From assembly GCA_002432945.1 (NCBI GenBank), contig DJHE01000026.1, positions 30,301-57,346 on the forward strand: a stretch of DNA of 27,046 bases, in the 5' to 3' direction. Made by a program: the position numbers and the translations under genes. The notes beneath the pieces were generated by a model that was not told the origin of the DNA, searched no databases, and saw only the letters and a program-made list of their open reading frames with translations. The stretch's first letter is position 1, and each line of letters begins with the position of its first letter. Shown one piece after another: positions 7,964 through 15,322 of the stretch. The stretch comes from Synergistaceae bacterium UBA5827. Lineage in GTDB: Bacteria; Synergistota; Synergistia; Synergistales; 79-D21.

Positions 7964-8776
7964 GTGAGCGCCCAGGTTGTACCCCGGGAAATCTTTTGCA
8001 AATCCGCCATGAACAAGACAGGGATTCCCGGCTATGACTTTTGCATGAATCCCTATGGAGGCTGCACCCATGGCTGCATCTACTGTTACGCTTCGTTCAT
8101 GTGCCGCTTCAGGGACCATGACGAGAAGTGGGGCGATTTCCTGGACGTGAAAATCAATTTCCCTGCCGTCCTGGAGAGACAGTTGCAAACCCGGAGAACG
8201 CAGCCTCGGGGCAAGTTATTGCTGGGGACTGTGACCGATGCCTACCAGCCGGCCGAGGCCCGCTTCGGGATCACCCGGTCCAGCTTGCAAATCCTGGCTG
8301 ACTACCCGCTTTTGGAAGTCCACATATTGACCAAGTCGGACCTGGTTCATAGGGATGTTCCCATCCTGAAGCGACTGCGGGTGTGCGAAGTTGGTTTCAG
8401 CATTACGACAATGGATCGAAAAGTTTCCGGAATGATCGAGCCAGGGGCTTCGCCACCGAACTTGCGATTGGCCGCAGCCCGGGATCTGATGAAAGCGGGC
8501 GTTGCCGTTTGGGTTTTCATCGCTCCCTTGCTGCCCGGGCTGACGGACACGGAGGAATCCTTGGGCACTCTGCTTCAGGCTCTTCGTGAGTCCGGCATAA
8601 GGAACATCCAGTTGGATAAGCTGAACCCTTATCCTACTGTCATTGATCGTTTAAAAATCTTTTATCGCCTTTATTTTCCCGGCGCATTGCCCAGGCTGGA
8701 AGAGTACCTGCACCACCCTGGAATTTACCGCGACACAATTGCGTGCTGGCTCCGGAAGTTGAAGCCAGTCGAGTGA
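7964..8776 (+). CDS. Radical SAM protein, SPL (spore photoproduct lyase)-like family
   Basis: A 270-residue radical SAM enzyme. The [4Fe-4S] cluster motif CxxxCxxC is CTHGCIYC (C34, C38, C41), preceded by the family-typical NPYGG and followed by YASFM. This is the Rv2578c/SPL-like group of uncharacterised radical SAM proteins; the name does not prove photoproduct repair, and the genome context here is not sporulation. I chose the GTG at 7964 because AGGGGAG lies about 7 nt upstream and because family members begin shortly before the FCKSAMNKTGIPGYD segment. The open frame extends back to 7871, into a strong hairpin. It lies 47 bp before the FAH-family gene and may share its transcript. Confidence 0.85.
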   Translation: MSAQVVPREIFCKSAMNKTGIPGYDFCMNPYGGCTHGCIYCYASFMCRFRDHDEKWGDFLDVKINFPAVLERQLQTRRTQPRGKLLLGTVTDAYQPAEARFGITRSSLQILADYPLLEVHILTKSDLVHRDVPILKRLRVCEVGFSITTMDRKVSGMIEPGASPPNLRLAAARDLMKAGVAVWVFIAPLLPGLTDTEESLGTLLQALRESGIRNIQLDKLNPYPTVIDRLKIFYRLYFPGALPRLEEYLHHPGIYRDTIACWLRKLKPVE

Positions 8777-8823
8777 GGCAGGAAGGTGATGTCCCCTTGG
8801 TGGGTGAAAGAGAGGGAAGGAAA

Positions 8824-9582
8824 ATGAAGCATGTTCGCTATGAAAGAGGCGGGCGAATCCGTTTCGGTGTCCTGGAAGGAGAGATCGTAACTCCCCTGGC
8901 TGGGGATTCCTGGAGTGCCCGGGGACTTTCCGGAGAGCAGATCCTGCTTGGGCAGGTTCGCCTGCTTGCCCCTATCGAACCCGTCAATATTTTTTGCATT
9001 GGCCGCAACTACGCAGAGCATGCAAAAGAACTTGGGAACACCTTGCCGGAGGAACCCCTGGTTTTCCTGAAGGCCACCAACTCGCTCCTTGAACCGGAAG
9101 GCACGATTCGAATCCCTCGCTGGGCAGGAAGGGTCGATTACGAGGGGGAGATGGCGGTGGTCATCGGAAAAAGCTGTCGCAACGTTTCCGAGAAGGATGC
9201 CATGGATGCTGTTTTTGGCCTGACCTGCCTGAATGACGTCACGGCAAGGGACCTGCAGAAGAAAGACGGGCAGCTGACTCGCTCAAAAAGTTTCGACACG
9301 TTCTGTCCGCTAGGGCCCTGGATTCTTGAAACCCGCGAAACAGGCGGCAGGCGAATCGAGACTCGCCTCAACGGGCAGGTCGTCCAGTCGGCCAATACCG
9401 ACATGATGGTATTTCCCGTGTCCCGCCTGATCGCTCATATCAGCCGCTTCGCGACTCTTCGCCCGGGAGATGTCATCGCGACGGGAACGCCTGCGGGTGT
9501 AGGGCCCTTGAAAGCGGGGGACCGAGTCGAAGTGGAAATCGAGGGTATCGGAGTGTTGAGGAATTCCTGTGAAGCTGAATAG
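8824..9582 (+). CDS. Fumarylacetoacetate hydrolase (FAH)-family protein
   Basis: A 252-residue protein of the FAH/HpcE type, whose members hydrolyse C-C bonds or isomerise and decarboxylate small keto acids with a divalent metal. The C-terminal catalytic fold begins near IFCIGRNYAEHAKEL; acidic metal ligands are suggested by DYEGEMAVVIGK (about residues 105-115) and by NDVTARDLQ. The segment SKSFDTFCPLGPWI and the end VIATGTPAGVGPLKAGD are typical. Substrate is not predictable; common annotations are 2-hydroxyhepta-2,4-diene-1,7-dioate isomerase or acylpyruvate hydrolase. ATG 8824 has GGAAGGA upstream. An earlier start at 8743 overlaps the radical SAM gene and is unlikely. Confidence 0.88.
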   Translation: MKHVRYERGGRIRFGVLEGEIVTPLAGDSWSARGLSGEQILLGQVRLLAPIEPVNIFCIGRNYAEHAKELGNTLPEEPLVFLKATNSLLEPEGTIRIPRWAGRVDYEGEMAVVIGKSCRNVSEKDAMDAVFGLTCLNDVTARDLQKKDGQLTRSKSFDTFCPLGPWILETRETGGRRIETRLNGQVVQSANTDMMVFPVSRLIAHISRFATLRPGDVIATGTPAGVGPLKAGDRVEVEIEGIGVLRNSCEAE

Positions 9583-9672
9583 TCCAAGGCGAGCATCCCG
9601 CCAGGGTCGCTAGGCAAAGGCGCGACATGTCGGCTCGTAGAGGATCGGTCGGTTCGGAATCTCGCCCCGCCC

Positions 9673-10791
9673 CTATTGCGATTTTCCCCGACACAGCACG
9701 GGCCACACGGTTTCCACGCTTCCGCTCCGGACCCCGTATATGACGTCGTAAAGGTTGGTGGTTGGGCAGGCATGGTTCGGGATGACCTCAAGCTTCCGGC
9801 CGATTGGAAACTCGAGCCCGGATCCCTCGGGAATGTCGAAGGACGAGTGCTCATCCGACATTTTGTCCAGGAAAATGTCGGGATGGGCCTTCAGGCGCCC
9901 GTGCCCGGTCGAACGGGTCACTCCCTTGTCCTGGACGTAATAGGTCAAAGCTTTTGTTCCCGCGTCCAGGACCACGCGTTCCGGGGTAGGGCGGCTGATG
10001 ACCGTTGCAAGGACGGTCTGGGCGCAAAAGGCATAGGTCCCCAGCAACTGGGCCTGGTCCGCATCAAGGAAAACATAAGTCCCGGGGCGTATTTCAGTAA
10101 TCCCGGGTTCGATTCCGTCAAGCAGCAGCGAGGGGGTCGAACCGATCGAGATTTCCTCGGCGGCTAAGCCAGAGGAACGCATCAAATCGGCGGTTTCCAG
10201 CATAAGCCCCTGGCTTTGCCGGTTGATCGCCCGCACTTCATCCAATGTCTCCGCGTCATAACTCTGCCCATCATGAGTGTAGATTCCCCTAAGTCGGAGC
10301 CCGGGAGCCTTGTCCACCAGGCGGGCCAGTTCAACGGTGGGTTTCCCCGGGTGGATTCCCGTCCGTGGATCCCCTGTCTCCACGTCGATCATGATATCCA
10401 ACGGACGAGGCTCAGCAGCCATCACTCCCGAGAGGGCCTGGACATGAAACGGATGGTCGACTCCCACGGCCAATCGCCCGACTCGTCTTGCCAGTGTCCG
10501 AAGCCTTTCGAGCTTGATTGGTCCGACGATTTCGTTTGCAATCAGGATATCGTCCAATCCCTCGGAAGCCATGATCTCTGCTTCTCCCAGCTTGGCCACG
10601 GTGATTCCGGAGGCTCCCATTGCCAGCTGCATCTTCGCAATGGCGGGTGTTCGATGGGTTTTCGTGTGGGGGCGGAGCCGGACCCCGGCAAGGCAGGCCT
10701 TTTCCTGCATGGACTTGAGGTTCCGTTCCATGCGGTCCAGGTCGACGATCAGGGTGGGGGTGTCCAGTTCGAAAAAGGAAGGATCCTTCAT
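9673..10791 (-). CDS. D-threonine aldolase / D-serine dehydratase-like PLP enzyme
   Basis: A fold-type III (alanine-racemase-like) PLP enzyme of 372 residues. The N-terminal block LDTPTLIVDLDRMERNL and the PLP lysine region RPHTKTHRTPAIA are the family signature, followed by GASGITVAKLGEAE. The C-terminal PNHACPTTNLYD supplies the His and Cys that bind the divalent metal in D-serine dehydratase and D-threonine aldolase. The reaction is therefore cleavage of D-threonine to glycine and acetaldehyde, or deamination of D-serine; sequence alone does not separate them. The ATG at 10791 has AAAGGAG 8 nt upstream. It lies 97 bp downstream of the alpha/beta hydrolase on the same strand and converges on the FAH gene. 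Confidence 0.87.
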   Translation of the reverse strand: MKDPSFFELDTPTLIVDLDRMERNLKSMQEKACLAGVRLRPHTKTHRTPAIAKMQLAMGASGITVAKLGEAEIMASEGLDDILIANEIVGPIKLERLRTLARRVGRLAVGVDHPFHVQALSGVMAAEPRPLDIMIDVETGDPRTGIHPGKPTVELARLVDKAPGLRLRGIYTHDGQSYDAETLDEVRAINRQSQGLMLETADLMRSSGLAAEEISIGSTPSLLLDGIEPGITEIRPGTYVFLDADQAQLLGTYAFCAQTVLATVISRPTPERVVLDAGTKALTYYVQDKGVTRSTGHGRLKAHPDIFLDKMSDEHSSFDIPEGSGLEFPIGRKLEVIPNHACPTTNLYDVIYGVRSGSVETVWPVLCRGKSQ

Positions 10792-10888
10792 TATTCTCGC
10801 TCCTTTCCGTTTCCCGCCAATTTCCCGGTTATTCTCTTGTGACGACGAGCATTCTCCATCAGGGGAACTTGGGGTCGTGATTGTTGCC

Positions 10889-11707
10889 TTAACTCTTGAT
10901 CCAATCGTAGAGGGTTTCGGCGAGGGCAACCCGCTTCTCGGAAAAGTCGTGGGAGCAGGGTAAGGAAACCAAGGTTTCCTGGCCTTGGAAGCGTCTCATC
11001 ATTTCCGCAACGGGGAACTGGTGGGTGGAGGGTGGGGCGACTGTATCGGAAGAGGCGATGACCAGCAACATTTTCTTGCCGGAATAGGAGTTGTCATCAC
11101 CGAGCAAGTCCCACTCCTGCCTGTTCTCGATGATTTCGGCGATGAGCGATTCTGCGGTCGCTCCATTCAGGGGATTAAGCCCTCCCGAGAACAAGCAGAA
11201 AGTTTCGCTGCGTGCGTCTTCCTCTCCAGCTTCGATCCGTTTTGCCTGGAGGGAAAGGTTGTAAGGAGCCAGTGCCGCGAAGCCTTGGAAGCCCATCTCG
11301 TCCCTTGCCGCAAGCAAGGTTAAAAAACCTCCGACACTGTGGCCCGCGAGGAAGACTTTATTCCTGTCGATCCTGTGTTCCTGTGCGAAAGCGGCATCCT
11401 CAATTGCCAGGCGCACGGCTTGAAGATCCCTGTAGGCTTGTCCGAATGAATAGGTCCCCCTGCTGCCCCAGGACCCCGAATAATGAAAGATCACCACGTT
11501 GACACCGCCGCGCCTCAGCATGTGGGCAATATCCTGGTTCTTCTCGTTACCCGGGAATCCATGCAATAAAACGACCGTTTCATGGGGCCCTTTGCCGTCA
11601 GCCACATAAACCAGGCCCAGGATTCGACCTTCAATGAAAACGGGGTGCATCTCAGGCGGGAAAATTGAGTCGACGCTGGAAGGGTCGCTTGTTATATCGT
11701 TCTTCAC
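10889..11707 (-). CDS. Alpha/beta hydrolase (serine esterase/peptidase-like)
   Basis: A 272-residue alpha/beta hydrolase with no signal peptide. HGFPGNEKN (from residue 49) is the oxyanion-hole region, AGHSVGG carries the nucleophile Ser124 in GxSxG, and the C-terminal CSHDFSEKR provides the likely catalytic His. The acid residue is probably the Asp in VIASSDTVAPP. Such proteins are often annotated as dienelactone-hydrolase-like or acyl-peptidase-like; the substrate is unknown. I chose the GTG at 11705-11707 because AGAGGAG is 9 nt upstream, whereas the TTG at 11731 has no ribosome site. A minus-strand terminator at 11787-11825 separates it from the zinc-ribbon gene, so it should have its own promoter, which I could not identify. 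Confidence 0.85.
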   Translation of the reverse strand: MKNDITSDPSSVDSIFPPEMHPVFIEGRILGLVYVADGKGPHETVVLLHGFPGNEKNQDIAHMLRRGGVNVVIFHYSGSWGSRGTYSFGQAYRDLQAVRLAIEDAAFAQEHRIDRNKVFLAGHSVGGFLTLLAARDEMGFQGFAALAPYNLSLQAKRIEAGEEDARSETFCLFSGGLNPLNGATAESLIAEIIENRQEWDLLGDDNSYSGKKMLLVIASSDTVAPPSTHQFPVAEMMRRFQGQETLVSLPCSHDFSEKRVALAETLYDWIKS

Positions 11708-11786
11708 GTGAATCCGCTCCTCTAGGGACAAAGGATGTTTTCCGAAAGTTTCTTCCAGTTTAGAGGTTCAGGAAAACCAAGTCTAT

Positions 11787-11825
11787 AAAAAAGCGAACCG
11801 CAACCCAATTGAAGGGGGGGTTCGC
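11787..11825 (-). terminator. Intrinsic terminator after the zinc-ribbon gene
   Basis: Read on the minus strand, GCGAACC pairs with GGTTCGC, further C-rich and G-rich bases can pair inside, and the stem is followed by TTTTTTAT. It sits about 50 bp past the stop of the 54-residue zinc-ribbon gene. Confidence 0.75.
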
Positions 11826-11873
11826 TCTCTGCGCCGATTTTATGAGGCCGACGGCCCCAAGGCTTCAGATCCC

Positions 11874-12038
11874 TCAACCGGAAGGGGCGCAGGAACCTTG
11901 ATGCTGGCGGGTTGACTCTCCTTCCAACAGGAAAAGTATCCGACACCGGCAGAAAGGGCACTTTTCCGGTTTTCCATCATGCTCGAAGGTCTTTTCGCAT
12001 GATGCACAGCGATACCGTCTAAGTGGTTCCTTTTTCAT
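11874..12038 (-). CDS. Small zinc-ribbon (rubredoxin-like) protein, 54 residues
   Basis: This short gene reads MKKEPLRRYRCASCEKTF, then a short loop, then KCPFCRCRILFLLEG and a polar tail ending SCAPSG. Two knuckles, CASC (C11, C14) and CPFC (C27, C30), give a metal-binding CxxC-x12-CxxC ribbon, and Cys32 follows. An excellent ribosome site (GAGGAGGAAAG) lies upstream of ATG 12038 and a clear terminator follows the gene, so it is a complete, independent unit. It is divergent from rubrerythrin, which has its own rubredoxin-like CxxC pair. A redox or iron role by association is only a guess; a zinc structural or nucleic-acid-binding role is equally possible. Confidence 0.72.
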   Translation of the reverse strand: MKKEPLRRYRCASCEKTFEHDGKPEKCPFCRCRILFLLEGESTRQHQGSCAPSG

Positions 12039-12074
12039 CGCGGCTTTCCTCCTCTCCCCAAATATACTGCAACA

Positions 12075-12080
12075 ATTATA
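12075..12080 (-). promoter_or_regulatory. Candidate -10 of the zinc-ribbon gene
   Basis: TATAAT on the minus strand lies 37 bp before the zinc-ribbon ATG. No strong -35 is seen. The remaining 187 bp up to the rubrerythrin start are AT-rich with several T-runs but show no convincing promoter or operator. Confidence 0.4.
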
Positions 12081-12267
12081 CCCTAGGAGGATAATCTTTT
12101 CTATCTATTTGGATGCGTCATTATAGCCGATCTCCAGCTGGATGTGTTCCATAGGGTACTTCCAGGCATGTGGTATGATTCTTTTGTCGCTTCGGAAGAT
12201 ATTTTTTTTGGAAAAAGAACATTAAGTAGCGTGGGAAATTCTTCAAACATCAGGGAGGGTCGTGCAA

Positions 12268-12852
12268 ATGAAAAACCTGAAAGGCACAAGAACGGCGGAA
12301 AACTTGATGAAGGCTTTCGCGGGTGAATCGCAGGCAAGGAACCGCTACTCTTATTACGCATCTGTCGCGAAAAAAGAGAATTATGTTCAAATCTCCAATA
12401 TTTTTTTAGAAACGGCTGAAAACGAGAAGGAACACGCCAAGCGTTTTTTCAAGTTCCTCGTTCGGGATTTGAACGAAGAAAAGGTTTCTATTGCCGCAAC
12501 CTTCCCCGTAGCCCTGGGAGATACCAGGTTGAACCTGCTTGCCGCTGCTGAAGGCGAAATGGAAGAGTGGGGAGAACTTTATCCTTCGTTTGCTGAGGTG
12601 GCGGAAGAAGAGGGTTTCCCTGATATCGCCACCGTTTTTCGCATGATTTCTGAAGTTGAAAAGCGTCATGAGGCAAGGTACCGGAAGCTTCACGCCAACC
12701 TGGTCGCTGGTACGGTTTTCAAGAAAGCGGCAGTTGTCGAGTGGAAGTGCAGCAACTGCGGCTATATCCACGAAGGGGATGCTGCCCCGGATATGTGCCC
12801 GGCCTGCGCACATCCGCAGGGGTACTTCGAGGTTTTTGAAGAAACTTACTGA
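12268..12852 (+). CDS. rbr: Rubrerythrin
   Basis: A 194-residue non-haem diiron peroxidase that reduces hydrogen peroxide in the cytoplasm of anaerobes. The N-terminal ferritin-like four-helix domain (residues 1 to about 145) carries the diiron ligands visible in AFAGESQARNRY (E20) and ETAENEKEHAKRF (E53, H56), with a later EVEKRHEARY helix. The C-terminal rubredoxin-like Fe(Cys)4 domain uses CSNC (C161, C164) and CPAC (C177, C180). Length and domain order are standard. ATG 12268 has GGGAGG 9 nt upstream; the GTG at 12262 would be too close. A strong terminator follows, so it is transcribed alone. Electrons normally come from rubredoxin or NADH-dependent reductases, none of which is in this window. 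Confidence 0.96.
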   Translation: MKNLKGTRTAENLMKAFAGESQARNRYSYYASVAKKENYVQISNIFLETAENEKEHAKRFFKFLVRDLNEEKVSIAATFPVALGDTRLNLLAAAEGEMEEWGELYPSFAEVAEEEGFPDIATVFRMISEVEKRHEARYRKLHANLVAGTVFKKAAVVEWKCSNCGYIHEGDAAPDMCPACAHPQGYFEVFEETY

Positions 12853-12867
12853 AAAGGCAAAGAAGCG

Positions 12868-12893
12868 GCCTCCCGGGAGGGAGGCTTTTTTAT
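12868..12893 (+). terminator. Intrinsic terminator of rubrerythrin
   Basis: GCCTCCC pairs with GGGAGGC around a GGGA loop and is followed by TTTTTTATT, starting 15 bp after the rubrerythrin stop. Confidence 0.92.
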
Positions 12894-12935
12894 TAGTATT
12901 TAAAAAAATATATCGATGGCAAGATGATCATATAT

Positions 12936-12964
12936 TTGAGTAAAGCCATGCTTGGGCTTATAAT
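12936..12964 (+). promoter_or_regulatory. Sigma-A type promoter of the winged-helix-like gene
   Basis: TTGAGT (12936-12941) and a perfect TATAAT (12959-12964) are separated by exactly 17 bp, in an AT-rich stretch just after the rubrerythrin terminator and 45 bp before the next ATG. Confidence 0.78.
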
Positions 12965-13009
12965 AACAAGTAACCCTCCTACGTAAGAAAAAAATGAAAG
13001 GAAGATGGA

Positions 13010-13441
13010 ATGTCTGACATCGCAGTTTGGGAAATGGTAAAGGAAGCGATCCAGGCCCTTGGCGGAAAGGCAACGTACGCTGAGATAATCGAATACGTCG
13101 TCGATAAGTGGCCAAACACCAAACCGAGAAACATCCTGACCGAAATATTCGCCTGCACGGTGAACCACCATGCCCGGATCCATTACAAGGCAAAGGAAGA
13201 GGGGCCTGCCGACAAACCTTACGACTTCCTGTACCAACCAAGACATGGAGTTGGCTATGTCGAATGGTACGAAGCGTGCAGGCATGGCATGTGGGGAAAC
13301 ATGCGCGGCCCCAGCGGCAAACTGGTCGTGACCTGCCTTGTACCGGTGGAGACGTGTCCCCAGGTTAAACGGGGGAAGTCTTTACGAAAGAAGGCGGCCT
13401 CCCCCAAGACACCCAGGCGAAACAAAGCCCAATCTGCCTGA
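13010..13441 (+). CDS. Uncharacterised protein with an N-terminal winged-helix-like domain
   Basis: A 143-residue protein with its own strong promoter and terminator. Residues 5-60 (AVWEMVKEAIQALGGKATYAEIIEYV, then KPRNILTEIFACTVNHHARIHY) have the alternating helix pattern of HARE/HB1-type winged helices found beside restriction and chromatin enzymes. The middle part, YDFLYQPRHGVGYVEWYEACRHGMWG, resembles the beta wing of DUF7669-like proteins. The last 30 residues are strongly basic (KRGKSLRKKAASPKTPRRNK) and could bind nucleic acid. AAAGGAAG lies upstream of the ATG. A DNA-binding role is an inference from pattern only; no enzymatic motif is visible. Confidence 0.65.
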   Translation: MSDIAVWEMVKEAIQALGGKATYAEIIEYVVDKWPNTKPRNILTEIFACTVNHHARIHYKAKEEGPADKPYDFLYQPRHGVGYVEWYEACRHGMWGNMRGPSGKLVVTCLVPVETCPQVKRGKSLRKKAASPKTPRRNKAQSA

Positions 13442-13478
13442 TACGCAAAGAAATAGCCAGTGGAAGAGCTGAAAAGGC

Positions 13479-13513
13479 GGCCTCCCCAGTAAAGGGAGGC
13501 CTTTCCTTTTTTG
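13479..13513 (+). terminator. Intrinsic terminator after the winged-helix-like gene
   Basis: GGCCTCCC pairs with GGGAGGCC around CAGTAAA and is followed by TTTCCTTTTTT. The stem closely resembles the rubrerythrin terminator 600 bp upstream. Confidence 0.88.
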
Positions 13514-13519
13514 GGGGAC

Positions 13520-13548
13520 TTGACAGTATTTCGCGGTGCCGGAAAGAT
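13520..13548 (+). promoter_or_regulatory. Candidate promoter of the D-aminoacylase gene
   Basis: A perfect TTGACA (13520-13525) is followed after 17 bp by AAAGAT (13543-13548), a weak -10 with three of six consensus bases. It lies immediately after the terminator and about 26 bp before the proposed TTG start. Confidence 0.5.
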
Positions 13549-13573
13549 GGGGTTTTTGTGGGGGGTGATTGTT

Positions 13574-15175
13574 TTGCAGGAGTGTTTTGACATTGTTTTG
13601 CGCGGCGCAAGGATTGTTGATGGAACAGGAAACCCATCGTTTCCTGGCGATGTTGGGATAAGGGATGGGCGGATTGCCCTTGTCGGGCATGTCCCGCAGG
13701 GAGATAGGGACCTGGATGTTTCGGGGATGTTGCTGTGTCCCGGATTCGTGGATATCCACAACCATGCCGACCATGGGATATTGGCCTTCCCGGACGCGGA
13801 AAGCCATGTCATGCAAGGAGTCACGACTTCCGTAGTGGGAAACTGCGGCCTTTCCATGGCGCCTATTAACCCCAGGCGCACGGAGTTGGCTCGCCGCTAC
13901 CTTGCTCCTTTCCTTCGCAGCGAAGTCGAGTATGGCTGGGATTGGAAGACGAGCGCCGAATTTTTTCAAAAAATAAAGAACAACGGAACCGCCATGAACC
14001 TGGCCCCCTTGGTCGGGCACGGGACGATCCGGATTGCCGTTATGGGGTTTGACGATGGAGTGCCGAGCGTTGAAGAGATGGGGCTCATGAAGGAAATGCT
14101 GGCCCAAAGCCTGGAAGAAGGAGCTTTCGGGCTTTCCAGCGGCCTGATCTACCCACCGGGGAGCTATGCCCGCGCGGAGGAGTTGGTGGAACTGGCGGGA
14201 GTCATGAAAGATCATGGCGGATTTTACGCTAGCCATATGCGCAACGAAGGAGATCGTCTAATCGAATCCCTCGAAGAAACCCTGGCATTGGGAGAGCGTT
14301 GCGGGATACCGGTCCAGGTTTCCCACCTCAAGGCCGTAGGCAGGGCGAACTGGGGAAAAGTGAACGAAGCCCTACGTCTTATGGAAAGTGCCCGGCAAAG
14401 GGGGATCGATGTGAACTGTGACGTTTACCCTTACCAGGCGGGGATGACCACTTTGACGGCCCTACTCCCTCCAGCCGCACTCGAAGGGGGGGTGGAGAGG
14501 ATGCTCGCCCGCCTGTCCGATTCGGCGGAAAGAGGGAGGATTGAAGCGCAGGTGGAAAAGGGAATTCCCGGCTGGGAAAACTGGGTTAAAAGCCTCGGTT
14601 GGGAAAAGATCGTGATCAGCGAATGCGAGGCACGAAAGGACGTGGAGGGGAGATCCCTGGAAGAAATCTCTTGCATGTGGGAATGTTCTCCATGCCAGGC
14701 GCTTTTCGACCTGTTGCTCGAAACGAGGGGAATTGCAACGATGCTGCTTTTCGGGATTGGCGAGGAGGATCTTAGGGCTGCGGTCAAGAACCCGATGTCC
14801 TGCATCGCCTCCGATTCCTGGGTCAATGCCCCTCGTGGAGGAGGCAAGCCGCATCCAAGGGGTTACGGCACTTTCCCCCGTTTCCTTAAGCGTTTTGTTC
14901 GGGAGAACGGGGATCTATCCTGGGAGGAAGGTATTAGAAAGATCACCGCCATGCCCGCGGCAAAAGCAGGAATAGAAGAACGAGGCTGCGTCAAGGAGGG
15001 GTTCTGGGCAGACCTGGTCGTCATTGACCCGGAAAAGATCGCTGACCGTGCAACCTTCCAGGATCCTCACCGGTACCCGGAGGGGCTGAGCCATGTCCTC
15101 GTGAACGGCGAATTCGTCGTGAAAGAGGGCCGGCCGACTGGCCATCGCCCCGGGAAAATCTTGAAGCGCCGCTGA
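13574..15175 (+). CDS. N-acyl-D-amino-acid deacylase (D-aminoacylase)
   Basis: An amidohydrolase of about 533 residues that removes acyl groups from N-acyl-D-amino acids. The metal and catalytic residues known from the family are visible: HNH in DIHNHADHG (about residues 62-64), the bridging Cys in VGNCGLS (C91), His in YASHMRNEGD, His in QVSHLKAVG, and the catalytic Asp in CIASDSW. HPRGYGTFPRFL near the C-terminus is also typical. The start is uncertain: TTG 13574 has GGGGG 8 nt upstream and gives the usual QECFDIVLRGARIVDGTG beginning. GTG 13565 or ATG 13547 are possible, but the latter overlaps the promoter. The gene fits, with the C69 peptidase and the D-threonine/D-serine enzyme, a capacity to use D-amino-acid derivatives. 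Confidence 0.92.
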   Translation: MQECFDIVLRGARIVDGTGNPSFPGDVGIRDGRIALVGHVPQGDRDLDVSGMLLCPGFVDIHNHADHGILAFPDAESHVMQGVTTSVVGNCGLSMAPINPRRTELARRYLAPFLRSEVEYGWDWKTSAEFFQKIKNNGTAMNLAPLVGHGTIRIAVMGFDDGVPSVEEMGLMKEMLAQSLEEGAFGLSSGLIYPPGSYARAEELVELAGVMKDHGGFYASHMRNEGDRLIESLEETLALGERCGIPVQVSHLKAVGRANWGKVNEALRLMESARQRGIDVNCDVYPYQAGMTTLTALLPPAALEGGVERMLARLSDSAERGRIEAQVEKGIPGWENWVKSLGWEKIVISECEARKDVEGRSLEEISCMWECSPCQALFDLLLETRGIATMLLFGIGEEDLRAAVKNPMSCIASDSWVNAPRGGGKPHPRGYGTFPRFLKRFVRENGDLSWEEGIRKITAMPAAKAGIEERGCVKEGFWADLVVIDPEKIADRATFQDPHRYPEGLSHVLVNGEFVVKEGRPTGHRPGKILKRR

Positions 15176-15322
15176 TCCCAGGTTTGGGGCTTCTCTCTAT
15201 GGGGGCGGCGTTTAGCGATTCATTATGATAAACTAATGCCCAGAAGGTTCTGCTCGCCTCGCCAGGGTTGCGGGCTTTGCCGGAATCGATGCAAAAGATC
15301 CATAGAGGGTGGTGAGATTTTC

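Noticed and set aside
7517..8188. A 223-codon open frame on - over the yerC-like and radical SAM genes.
   Set aside because: It covers two conserved genes and an intergenic hairpin, and no family signature is visible in it.
11722..11961. A 79-codon open frame on - overlapping the zinc-ribbon gene.
   Set aside because: It lies in a different frame from the zinc ribbon, runs through the terminator at 11787-11825 and has no motif; the CxxC-containing frame is the better gene.
12144..12326. A 60-codon open frame on + upstream of and overlapping rubrerythrin in another frame.
   Set aside because: It has no ribosome site, overlaps the rubrerythrin start and has no recognisable sequence pattern.
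12936..12973. A PerR box at the promoter of the winged-helix-like gene.
   Set aside because: Only the left half, which is the TATAAT itself, matches; the right half is mostly different.
12868..13501. The two similar GGCCTCCC-type hairpins as a mobile or dispersed repeat.
   Set aside because: Each is a self-contained terminator stem at a gene end with its own T-run; the similarity is limited to the stem bases and there are only two copies.
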